A stretch of 61,393 nt of DNA, taken from the NCBI GenBank assembly GCA_003249015.1, contig QBLS01000024.1:1-61393 (forward strand), given 5' to 3'. Of this stretch, positions 32,663 to 41,089 are shown piece by piece. The translations under genes and the position numbers were made by a program. Numbering within the stretch: the stretch's first letter is position 1; every line of letters starts with the position of its first letter. Source of the DNA: Pseudanabaena sp. Lineage in GTDB: Bacteria; Cyanobacteriota; Cyanobacteriia; Pseudanabaenales; Pseudanabaenaceae. Below the pieces are notes generated by a model, which did not search any database, had not been told where the DNA came from, and was given only the letters and a program-made list of their open reading frames with translations.

Positions 32663-35600
32663 TTATTTATCACAAATTTTTTGGGGTTTTGAGTTGGGAC
32701 TATTTTGGAGATAGTCTTTAAGCAGGCTACAGCCCCTCTGAACCAACTTATCAAATTCTAATGTTTCGGCTTTCCAAAGCTTTAGGGTCGAGTCTCGGCT
32801 GGCGGATACGACATACTCACCATCGGGGCTGTAACTGATAGCATGGATTTCGGCGGTATGTCCTGAGAGGGTTTTGAGTAATTCCCCTGAAGTAATGTCA
32901 AAAATTTTGATGGTTTTGTCGGCATTAGCCACTGCAACATTACGATCGTCAGGGCTAAAGCTAAATCCGTAGCTCCAAGCATTTGCATTATCAAGATTGA
33001 TGATAATCTCTCTTTCTAATTTTCCTGATTGAGAATTCCACAATTTAAACTTGCCATCTTTACCCACAGAGCCAATATATTTGCCGTTGTTACTATAGGC
33101 GACCCAGAGTCCCCCATTATTTCCATGGGCTCCAGCGATGTCATGGATAGCTTCACCACTGGCGACATCCCACACCTTCACCGCTTGGTGATCACCTGTA
33201 GAGGCGATGGACTTACTATCGGGGCTAAAAGCGATCGACCACACATTTTTGGAATGGGAAAATGTATGCATTAACTGAGGGTTATCGGTATTGTCCCATC
33301 GCCACAACTTGATTTTTTGATCTTCGCCAAGGGTCGCCAAAACTTTTTGATCGGGGCTAAGGGTGGCATAGATTAAGGGAGCGCCATGTATTTTTAATAG
33401 ATGTAGTTGAGCACCTGTGTTGCTATCCCAGACTCGGACAGTGCGATCGCGACTAGCTGACAGTAACTTTTGGCCATCACTACTAAAGCTGACCCCATAA
33501 ACAATGTCACTATGACCTTTGATTTCTCTCTGAAGCGTTCCATCTAGGTTCCAGATATGGATATTTTTATCGACGCTGCCAGAAGCAAATGTCTTGCCTT
33601 GGGGGTTAAAGCTAACTGACCAAATTGTATCTTTATGACCGTACATGGTTTCGATCAGGGTGTTGCGGACAAACCACAGGCGAGCATTGCGATCCTTGCC
33701 TGCCGATAAAATAAACTGATTGTCAGGACTAAAATCCAAATCAAGGACACTATCTCGGTGCTTACCAAGTTGGCTATCGATCATCCCATTAAGTTCAAAG
33801 ACTTGAATCGAGTTGTCCTGAGCACCAAGGGCGATCTTGCCGCCATCTCGACTAAAAGCCAAGCTCAAAATATTGCTGCGATTACCATTTAGGCTATTGA
33901 TCAAGACATAAGGAGGATTCGCTGAGTTACGGGAAATATATTGGGGAGAGTTAGAAGAGACAGAGGCAAGAATTTGACTGGATATTTGCCAAATTTTGAC
34001 GCTTTTATCATTACTGGAGGAGGCAAATTTATCACCATCAGGATGAAACTTAACGCTACGAATTTCTTTATCGTGGGCAATTTGATTAGCCAGCAAATTA
34101 CCTTGCAGATCCCATAGAGAAATAGCCCTATTCTTGGCGGCGATAATCATTTTCCCATCAGGGCTAAAACTAGCGTTTTGGATTACTTCGCTTTGCCTCT
34201 GGGCATAGGTGAGATCGGGTTGGTTAGGACTTACCAGATTTGCCACATTGGGCGGGTTAATCGTTACTAGATTAAGGGCGCGATCGCTATCCCAAATCTT
34301 GATCAGCCCATCATGACCACCTGTCAGCAGCTTTTGCCCATCAGGGTGAAATTCAACCCTAAATACAGCCTCTTGATGAGCCTCAAATTTGGTGAGAACC
34401 TTGCCACTCTGCACATCCCAAATCCTGACCATAGAACCAGAGCCTGAAGCTGCTAGCTTCTTACCGTCAGGGCTAAAGCTAATACTTCTAATTTCCTTAG
34501 TATTAGGCTCAGACAACTCAGAGATTAATTTGCCCCTATTATCAAATAGATAGACTGAACCGTCAAAACCAGCAACAGCCACAATCTTCCCATCGGGGCT
34601 AAATCTTCCTACATAAAATGGGGAGTCTTTTTTTGAAGAAACAAATCGATACCGCTCTCTCAAATTAAAGACAATTGTTTGCATCGCTTCAAAGGTAAGT
34701 TGTTTAACTTCTTCTTTTCCCTGTCCTGCGGCTGTATCATTTAATTTTTGAGCAGAATCTAAAATTGTAGTTAGAGCGTCTAACTGTTCATTGAGCAAAA
34801 ACTTAGACTCTGCTGAAGAGACCAGAGCTTTTATTTCACCAATTTCTGCAATTTGTCGCTGTTGATTTGCCTGAAAAGCTAACCCAGAGACAACTACTAG
34901 TCCTGCAAAAGTGCCAAATAGAGCAAATTTGGTCAATAGGTTTAGTCTCGCTTGGCTACGCTGTGCTGAAGAGCGCACTTTAGTCAGCTCATCACGTAAT
35001 CCTATTTCCTTCTGAGAGCGAATAAATGGAACTAGATAATCATGTACCAGTTGATAGCGATTATTTGAAGTTTCGAGCAACTGAAAAACTAGCCCTGAAC
35101 CAACTAAGATCTTTAGAGTCGCATTAAATGCACCCAAGTCACTAGAATAAGCCAAGACACCTGTTCTTAACTCATTGTATGTACGCAAGGGACGTTTACT
35201 TTGATCGTCAGTTAGTAAAATCAGGATCTGTTGAGCGATCGCATCATATTTCCCACAAGCTTTGATTACTTCCTTAATCGAACGCTCCACCAAGTTTTGC
35301 TTTCCACCAGAGGCGCGATAATCAGCTAGAGTTGTAATGTTTAAATCCTGAAGTTGCGAACCAACTAATTGCAGTTCAATAGGACGGATGGAACCGCGAT
35401 CGCCTGCCAAGTCATTCACTAATTCGTCAATTAGATCTGATTCAATCAAGAAGTTTGCCTGTTCAGTTAAGTTCTTAACAAGAGATTTGGTATCTGCGAT
35501 GGAGAGGCTGCCAATCACATAACGAAAATCTCGACTAAGAATATCAATTCCTGCATAGGTAGAGTCCAGCTCTAGCAACAAATGAAGGTAATCTTCACGA

Positions 35601-37777
35601 ATAGAGACTACTAGTTTAAGATTGACAATTTGCAGACAGCCCTGCCAAAAATTAATAAAAACCTGTCTCTCTTGGGGCTGGATATGTGTAAAAAAGAACT
35701 CTTCAAATTGATCAAAAATAAGCACTATCTGAACAAGATTTGATAACTTTCTGAGTTTGTGGAGCAGGTTAGTCGCCGCTAGTCGATCATTACGAGGTTG
35801 TTTCGACTCATCAACCTCTCTGGAAATGATATCCCTAACCATCGGATCATTTCTAAATTCATAACTGGCTTGCAGCCCCGTCGAAATAGCATTAACCCAA
35901 TTGGGATAAATATGGACTTTGATCGGGAGCAATTCTTGTCCGATGAGCGATCTTTGCAACAGTGCAGGAATTAATCCCGCATTTACCAAGGAACTCTTGC
36001 CAACTCCTGATTCACCGTGAATTACAGTCAGTCGTGGCTCTCCTAGCAGGATTCTCTCCATGAGATTTTCTACATCTTGGACACGTCCTGAAGCCGCAAT
36101 CTCTCCACCATTAAGATCAAATTTACTGACATCTAGGTCAGTGATATTTGCACCAAAATGAGACTGTTTTGGTTGCAGGACACCAGCACCGATGAAGGCA
36201 ATTAGTCCATACTGCTGTTCTAAAGAACGTTGACTTTGGCGAGCTTCAAAAGCCTGTAGATAACGTCCTTGAGCAAAGGCAATGTCATGGAATGTATCTA
36301 AGAGTCGAGCATATAGTTGAGGTTCGTAGGTGGGATTAAAGTTAGCGATCGCTGACTCAATTAATTCTGAGGCTAGCTCTAGTTCCTTAAGCTGGAAGTA
36401 GCTCTGCGCGAGTAACAATCGACATTGCGCTACCTGTACATCACGCAGGCGAAACCAACTAATTTCCAACTGCTCATGGTCAAACACTGGAGTTATGGAT
36501 AGAGCCAAGATAGCTTTTTCCGTATAGCCTTTAACCAACAACCATTCCCTTCTATCCATCGCGATTTTGGCTAGGTATCCATAGTCTTGAGCAAGATCAA
36601 GAGAGTTCTGTTGATGTAAAGGAATTAGATATTCTATAAATTTTTGTAGCTCTTGCCATTCCTTAAGTTGTTCTAGAACTCCACTATAGGAACGGCTATA
36701 TTTGGCGACTAGATCAAGACGACCCGCATTCTGAAAGGAGGCGATCGCTTCTTGAAAAAACTGTTTTGCCCTGAGCCAAGAGTCATGGGTAGAACGTCCT
36801 TTCACAAAAGAGTTATGCCACCACAAACTCCCCATGTAAAAGAGAACAATCCCTTTTTCTACCAGACATTCAGCATTTTGCCAATAGATTAAACTGCATT
36901 GATAATAAATTTGCGATACACTATGCACCTCGCCCTGAGACTCATCATAGACATCCCCAGAATCTGCATAGGGCGATCGCCACAGCAGCCTTCCCAAAAC
37001 AAAATCTAGTTTCGCATCCAAATCTGGGGCAATTTGATAGAGGCTTTGCCCATCTATTGAAGTAGGGGACAGTGAATCTTCCTCAGACAGAGCCGCAATC
37101 CCATGGTTGCCATAAACATTTTGTTGAGTGTCGTAGTAAGCAATCTGCATCTCCCGCCGAGCTAGCTCTAACTCACGATGGGACATAAAGTGCGGGTCAT
37201 TATCAATTTTGAAATCTTGCCAAAACAAAGGTACAAGGGGATCTTTGGCGATCGCAAATAAGCTCTCTACTTGCTGTAAAATTTCGTGATTGAGTTCTGC
37301 AAGCGACAGTTCAAATTTAATTGGTGGCGCAGCGAGATTGGCAAGTTCAGGGGCAAAATTCCAAAATCGGTGCAAAGCATGGTCGTCAAGCCATAGTACT
37401 AGCGGACAAGATATCTCTTTTTTCAAGCGATCGCGCTGTAAGTTCGCCCCAACAAATAGATTCTTTAAATCTTCGCCTGCAAGCTGTTCCAGCCCAAGGC
37501 ACATGAGGGCAGATACATCTTCTAGAGATGCGTCGCGTTTGAGTTTTGTGCAGAGAGATTCTGAGGTTTCATTCCACCAAATTTCTCGAAATGGCAACTC
37601 AATCTTTGAGGAGAGCGTATCTAATATCTTTTGGCGAACTAAACGGTAGTTACAGTGGACAATAGTTAGAGCAAAGGAACCACTAAATAAATTGATAGCT
37701 CTCACTAAGTTATTTAGAGATCGCTCGTTCAGAATCTGTTTCTCTTCCCAAGGTTTAATCTGTTCAACTAGATTCAT
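32663..37777 (-). CDS. Giant STAND-type NTPase with fourteen WD40 repeats
   Basis: About 1,700 residues. Residues 1-250 are not recognised. About 290-520 are helical and TPR-like. The NTPase has a P-loop GESGVGKSS near residue 590 and Walker B IVLIFDQFEEFFF near 690, followed by helical and winged-helix-like parts. A membrane helix (FALFGTFAGLVVVSGLAF) and a short coil precede fourteen WD40 repeats (about 1065-1690), enough for two seven-bladed propellers. The first in-frame start is GTG at 37789; I prefer the ATG at 37777, preceded by GGTGAA. In the family, repeats sense a ligand and the NTPase oligomerises. Defence or cell-death roles occur in relatives, but none is shown here. Single gene. 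Confidence 0.88.
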   Translation of the reverse strand: MNLVEQIKPWEEKQILNERSLNNLVRAINLFSGSFALTIVHCNYRLVRQKILDTLSSKIELPFREIWWNETSESLCTKLKRDASLEDVSALMCLGLEQLAGEDLKNLFVGANLQRDRLKKEISCPLVLWLDDHALHRFWNFAPELANLAAPPIKFELSLAELNHEILQQVESLFAIAKDPLVPLFWQDFKIDNDPHFMSHRELELARREMQIAYYDTQQNVYGNHGIAALSEEDSLSPTSIDGQSLYQIAPDLDAKLDFVLGRLLWRSPYADSGDVYDESQGEVHSVSQIYYQCSLIYWQNAECLVEKGIVLFYMGSLWWHNSFVKGRSTHDSWLRAKQFFQEAIASFQNAGRLDLVAKYSRSYSGVLEQLKEWQELQKFIEYLIPLHQQNSLDLAQDYGYLAKIAMDRREWLLVKGYTEKAILALSITPVFDHEQLEISWFRLRDVQVAQCRLLLAQSYFQLKELELASELIESAIANFNPTYEPQLYARLLDTFHDIAFAQGRYLQAFEARQSQRSLEQQYGLIAFIGAGVLQPKQSHFGANITDLDVSKFDLNGGEIAASGRVQDVENLMERILLGEPRLTVIHGESGVGKSSLVNAGLIPALLQRSLIGQELLPIKVHIYPNWVNAISTGLQASYEFRNDPMVRDIISREVDESKQPRNDRLAATNLLHKLRKLSNLVQIVLIFDQFEEFFFTHIQPQERQVFINFWQGCLQIVNLKLVVSIREDYLHLLLELDSTYAGIDILSRDFRYVIGSLSIADTKSLVKNLTEQANFLIESDLIDELVNDLAGDRGSIRPIELQLVGSQLQDLNITTLADYRASGGKQNLVERSIKEVIKACGKYDAIAQQILILLTDDQSKRPLRTYNELRTGVLAYSSDLGAFNATLKILVGSGLVFQLLETSNNRYQLVHDYLVPFIRSQKEIGLRDELTKVRSSAQRSQARLNLLTKFALFGTFAGLVVVSGLAFQANQQRQIAEIGEIKALVSSAESKFLLNEQLDALTTILDSAQKLNDTAAGQGKEEVKQLTFEAMQTIVFNLRERYRFVSSKKDSPFYVGRFSPDGKIVAVAGFDGSVYLFDNRGKLISELSEPNTKEIRSISFSPDGKKLAASGSGSMVRIWDVQSGKVLTKFEAHQEAVFRVEFHPDGQKLLTGGHDGLIKIWDSDRALNLVTINPPNVANLVSPNQPDLTYAQRQSEVIQNASFSPDGKMIIAAKNRAISLWDLQGNLLANQIAHDKEIRSVKFHPDGDKFASSSNDKSVKIWQISSQILASVSSNSPQYISRNSANPPYVLINSLNGNRSNILSLAFSRDGGKIALGAQDNSIQVFELNGMIDSQLGKHRDSVLDLDFSPDNQFILSAGKDRNARLWFVRNTLIETMYGHKDTIWSVSFNPQGKTFASGSVDKNIHIWNLDGTLQREIKGHSDIVYGVSFSSDGQKLLSASRDRTVRVWDSNTGAQLHLLKIHGAPLIYATLSPDQKVLATLGEDQKIKLWRWDNTDNPQLMHTFSHSKNVWSIAFSPDSKSIASTGDHQAVKVWDVASGEAIHDIAGAHGNNGGLWVAYSNNGKYIGSVGKDGKFKLWNSQSGKLEREIIINLDNANAWSYGFSFSPDDRNVAVANADKTIKIFDITSGELLKTLSGHTAEIHAISYSPDGEYVVSASRDSTLKLWKAETLEFDKLVQRGCSLLKDYLQNSPNSKPQKICDK

Positions 37778-37918
37778 TGAACTATTCACCGCTATATCGC
37801 TTTTATTTTATGTCAATTCTGAGTGAAGGCGGAGTCCGCTGATTCTGATCAAGAATTTAGGACTTTTATGCAAAACATTCTAATACATTCAGCGCTTTAT
37901 CATTGTGGTTGTGTGTGA

Positions 37919-38022
37919 TAAGAAACTGGGCATAATTAAAAACCAGATCTAAAACCTGTGGCGCACGCTCCGCGTGCGCCACAGGTTTTAGGGTTTTATA
38001 TCTAATTGCACTTAGTTACTTA
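37919..38022. repeat. Interspersed MITE-like element, family A, copy 3
   Basis: 104 bp. Left end TAAGAAACTGGGCATAATTA; right end (inverted) TAAGTAACTAAGTGCAATTA. The central palindrome has arms TAAAACCTGTGGCGCACGC. The inverted right half is nearly identical to the left half of the copy at 21504, including GATATAAAACCCTAAAACC. It sits in the 500-bp spacer before the DUF4079 gene. Confidence 0.88.
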
Positions 38023-38149
38023 CCGCTACCGAAGCAATAGCTAGGCTATTTAGCAATTCTGAATGTGAAACCTCAAATATTCCTAGGCTAGCTTTCAAAA
38101 ACTGGACTTTATAATGAGAATTGACACATATAGCTGTCGCCAGTCTTGT

Positions 38150-38221
38150 TAGGACATAAAACCAGAAGACGAGTGGCGGCGCGAAGCGCCGCTACTCGCT
38201 TCTTGGGTTTTATTTGTCCTA
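38150..38221. repeat. Family G palindrome with extended arms
   Basis: Outer arms TAGGACATAAAACC and GGTTTTATTTGTCCTA enclose the G core CGAGTGGCGGCG, capped by GCGAAGC. Total length 72 bp. The extended arms show this copy's boundaries better than the others. Confidence 0.82.
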
Positions 38222-38321
38222 GTACAAGTGTCTACAGCTATACCATTTCTTGGTTTGGCATTAAGCTGTAAATATTTTTTATAATTGAGTTTCAACGCAA
38301 TTTCCTCAAAACCTGAAAACT

Positions 38322-38813
38322 ATGACCGAATTCGCCACTAAACTCACTGAGTCTCTCCAGCCAATCGCTGATCAATTCAAAGCTTTAAGCGTTCCTGAGC
38401 CAATCACTCATTGGGGACATCCATTTTTTATGGCGATCGTCATTTTGGCGATGGGTTCTTTTGTCGCAATTTCGGGATGGCGTGGACGCACCGCAACCGA
38501 GCCAGAAATCGCTAACAAAAATAGGGCTGATCACCGTAAAGTAGCTCCCCTTATGACTACCTTTTTAGCCGCAGGCTATACAGGTGGACTGTTATCTCTG
38601 GTAATGCAGGGTGAGCCATTGTTAGAAAGTCCTCACTTCATTACAGGCTCCGTTGTACTTGTATTACTGGCGATCAATGGCACTATCTCGTTAACTGGAT
38701 TTGGCGGCAATCAGCCCCTGCTCCGCAATGCCCATGCCTACTTAGGCAGTGCGATCGTGGCGCTTTTAGTTGCCCATGCTTTGCTCGGTTTAAAACTAGG
38801 CTTGTCAATCTAA
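38322..38813 (+). CDS. DUF4079 membrane protein
   Basis: 163 residues with four hydrophobic helices: about 35-49 (FFMAIVILAMGSFVAIS), 75-98, 105-122 and 140-160. Conserved His residues sit at helix ends (ITHWGHPFF, NRADHRKVAP, NAHAYLG, VAHALLGL), a pattern like cytochrome b561-type haem-binding bundles. That resemblance is an inference. DUF4079 proteins are widespread in cyanobacteria and plastids and have no firmly assigned role. The gene stands alone, followed by a strong G/C hairpin. Confidence 0.88.
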   Translation: MTEFATKLTESLQPIADQFKALSVPEPITHWGHPFFMAIVILAMGSFVAISGWRGRTATEPEIANKNRADHRKVAPLMTTFLAAGYTGGLLSLVMQGEPLLESPHFITGSVVLVLLAINGTISLTGFGGNQPLLRNAHAYLGSAIVALLVAHALLGLKLGLSI

Positions 38814-38841
38814 GGGCTTAGAACCCATTTAGGAATTATCT

Positions 38842-38886
38842 AGATCCCCCCAAGCCCCCCTTTTTAAGGGGGGCTTGGGGGGGATC
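38842..38886. terminator. C/G-rich terminator hairpin
   Basis: Arms AGATCCCCCCAAGCCCCCC and the complement with TTTTTAA in the loop, 29 bases after the DUF4079 stop. A very similar hairpin remnant (CCCGCACCCTTTTTTAAGG) lies near 43231. A further palindrome, GTAATGCATCGCGG with complement, is at 38942-38974 near the sqdX 3' end. Confidence 0.75.
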
Positions 38887-38984
38887 TGTTATGGCTTTTG
38901 ATCGCAGAAACCATACTGGGTTTAGTTTTCACCCCAAAGAAGTAATGCATCGCGGCGGAGCCGTGATGCATTACTTTTATGTAG

Positions 38985-40118
38985 CTAATCAAGGCTAGCA
39001 GCAACCAGTTGGCTAGATTTGATCGTCTGTTCGTAATAGTTTTGCAACTGGCGAGTCGCTGCGTCCCAGCCCCATCTTTCGGCTTCCAGACGAGCCTCAA
39101 TGCACATATATTGATCGCGGTTTTGCAGAAGATTTTTAGTTGCTTGCACGATCCCATCGCGATCGCTAGGTTCAAACAAATAGCCATTGATTCCATTAGT
39201 AACAATGTCAGGAATTCCGCCAGAATTTGCGGCAACCACAGGGCAACCTGCCGCCATCGACTCCAGCAGTACCAATCCCAGAGTCTCTGTGCGTGAGGGA
39301 AATAGGAAGGCATCGCTAGAAGCAAAGGCGGCAGCTAAATCATCTCCTCGCAAGTAACCCACAAAGTTAGTATTAGTTCCTGCAAAAATCCTTTCGAGTT
39401 CTTGCCGATAGGGACCATTGCCCACTAGAGCAAGGCGACTACGGGGAATCGCCTCCAAGACGGGCAAAATCTGCTGAATTTCTTTTTCGGCAGAGAGACG
39501 ACCCACATATAAAAATAAAGTATCTTCGGGATATCCTTGGGTTAGCTGCGATCGCATTTCAGCATTTTTAAAACGTGGGTGAAACTGGACTGTATCCACT
39601 CCGCGTTGCCATAGATCTAGACGCTCAACTCCATGCGATCGCAGTTCATCAATCATCACAGTAGAGGTACAAAGATTCAACGCCGCTTGATTATGCGTAT
39701 TTTTGACTAACTCCCACATCACCCCCTCTAAGAAACCTAAGCCGTAATGTTGCAGATATTGAGGTAAATGGGTGTGATAGGAAGCCATTAAGGGCAAGTT
39801 CATTGATTTTGCATAGTACAGCCCCGCCATTCCCAAAATCGCAGGATTTACAATATGGATAATGTCAGGCTTAAATCTTTCAAGGGCAAGTCCAATTGAG
39901 GGGCGTGGTAAAGCCACCTTTAACTCGGGATAAAGCGGAAAGTCAAAGGCTGACACACCGTAAATTTCTGCACCACAATATTCGGTAAGTCCTCCGTCTG
40001 GGGAAAACACTAGCACCTGATTACCGAGCTTGACCAAATATTCAACGGTATATTTGAGGCGGGTGACGATGCCGTCAATTTTGGGTAAAAATGTCTCGGT
40101 AAATATGGCGATACGCAT
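38985..40118 (-). CDS. sqdX: Sulfoquinovosyldiacylglycerol synthase SqdX (GT4 glycosyltransferase)
   Basis: 377 residues, the usual SqdX length. It transfers sulfoquinovose from UDP-sulfoquinovose to diacylglycerol, the last step of thylakoid sulfolipid synthesis. Recognised stretches are RIAIFTETFLPKIDGIVTRL, LPLYPELKVALPRPSIGLAL, DIIHIVNPAILGMAGLYYAK and ASYHTHLPQYLQHYGLGFLE at the N-terminal half. The GT-B donor site FLFPSRTETLGLVLLESMAA with its EX7E motif comes later. The related digalactosyl and mannosyl GT4 enzymes share the fold, but the N-terminal half matches SqdX best. It is not linked to sqdB here. Confidence 0.93.
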   Translation of the reverse strand: MRIAIFTETFLPKIDGIVTRLKYTVEYLVKLGNQVLVFSPDGGLTEYCGAEIYGVSAFDFPLYPELKVALPRPSIGLALERFKPDIIHIVNPAILGMAGLYYAKSMNLPLMASYHTHLPQYLQHYGLGFLEGVMWELVKNTHNQAALNLCTSTVMIDELRSHGVERLDLWQRGVDTVQFHPRFKNAEMRSQLTQGYPEDTLFLYVGRLSAEKEIQQILPVLEAIPRSRLALVGNGPYRQELERIFAGTNTNFVGYLRGDDLAAAFASSDAFLFPSRTETLGLVLLESMAAGCPVVAANSGGIPDIVTNGINGYLFEPSDRDGIVQATKNLLQNRDQYMCIEARLEAERWGWDAATRQLQNYYEQTIKSSQLVAASLD

Positions 40119-40195
40119 AGTGATGACTGTACGGGATCGATTTTGGTTGGCTAGACAAAATCATACTATGGTAAGTAATTTCTTATACAAATACT

Positions 40196-40288
40196 GTAGC
40201 AATTCTCATTATGAAACCAGTTTTGGGATTTTCAGCAGCAGAGGCACGAAACTATAAGACGAGTGGCGGCGCTTCGCGCCGCCACTCG
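40196..40288. repeat. Family F fragment joined to family G hairpin
   Basis: 40196-40232 carries GTAGCAATTCTCATTATG followed by AAACCAGTTTTGGGATTTTC, matching, inverted, the element at 59540-59584. 40260-40288 is the G core CGAGTGGCGGCGC capped by GCTTCGC. The G left arm is replaced by the F sequence, as if one repeat had inserted into or recombined with the other. Confidence 0.7.
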
Positions 40289-40299
40289 CTTCTTGGGTT

Positions 40300-40692
40300 T
40301 TAATTTGTTGGACGAAAGGTCGGGCGACTGCTATCAGCTTTAGGCAAATTAGTTGGTTGAGTTGGAGAGACTTTTACTGGTTCCGATGAATCACCATCTA
40401 TGAAGATCTGAATTTTAGGGCCAGTAGCGGCAAGCCGAATCGTCATTCCATTTTGAAGAGGCTCCTTATCAATTTGATGTTCATCGATATAAGTTCCATT
40501 TGCGCCAATATTCACGATTTCCCAATTTAGAGAATGGCGATGTATTTCAACGTGATATCTAGATACGACAGAACTGTAGAGAATTATGTCATTATCCCCA
40601 GATCTCCCAATGCGAATCACAGGCTCAGAATCAAATTTCCATGTTTGAATTGGTTTTGCTTCGATAGGATGCAGAAGGTTGAGCGTAATCAC
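40300..40692 (-). CDS. FHA-domain protein
   Basis: 130 residues. A single forkhead-associated domain occupies about 20-100: VIRIGRSGDNDIIL with the GR pair, SSVVSRYHVEIHR with the S and H of the phosphothreonine pocket, and IVNIGANGTYIDEHQI in place of the usual NGT-containing loop. It should bind phosphothreonine peptides and so read the output of Hanks kinases such as the one at 1785, but that pairing is only an inference. The C-terminal ~25 residues are Pro/Thr-rich. It stands alone between repeat clusters. Confidence 0.92.
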   Translation of the reverse strand: MITLNLLHPIEAKPIQTWKFDSEPVIRIGRSGDNDIILYSSVVSRYHVEIHRHSLNWEIVNIGANGTYIDEHQIDKEPLQNGMTIRLAATGPKIQIFIDGDSSEPVKVSPTQPTNLPKADSSRPTFRPTN

Positions 40693-40744
40693 TGGTTTAT
40701 TAAGGGTAGTAATTTTGAAAATTGCAGCAGATAAGATTTTTAAA

Positions 40745-40948
40745 TAAGTAGTTCAGCAGCATCAAACCCTAAAAACAGAGGTTACTCTGCCCACTACGCA
40801 GTCAGAATCGCCTTTTTAGTTTTAAGGTTACTTATGTCTAACTACTTACTATATAGCGTTTCTCAGACTAGTAAAATACAGGTTTGTTTCTCCACTTGCT
40901 TACAAATTGCTATGGCAGTTTTCAAATGAGTGCGTACTCATTTGAAAA
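40745..40948. repeat. Composite repeat block A-C plus hairpin in 397-bp spacer
   Basis: Family A copy 40745-40848: ends TAAGTAGTTCAGCAGCATCA and inverted TAAGTAGTTAGACATAAGTA, decayed centre. Family C copy 40852-40914: TATAGCGTTTCTCAGACTAG at the left, ATTGCTATG at the right, internal hairpin deleted. Hairpin 40917-40948 has arms GTTTTCAAATGAGTGC. A further imperfect hairpin (GTTTGTATTTTGCC) lies at 40969-41000. No gene is visible here. Confidence 0.8.
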
Positions 40949-41089
40949 CAAAAAATCAATCCCCGTAAGGTTTGTATTTTGCCGTAGGCAAGATGCAAAC
41001 CGCCATATATAGTCCCTGACGATTCTTGATAAGCAACGCGACCAAAAGAGTAGTGACACACCACTTCTCTTTTGGGGACATTCTGGAGT

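Noticed and set aside
32663-37777. Calling the giant WD40 protein a known anti-phage (Avs-type) system
   Set aside because: Only the general STAND-plus-repeats layout is shared; no recognised effector domain or defence neighbour is visible.
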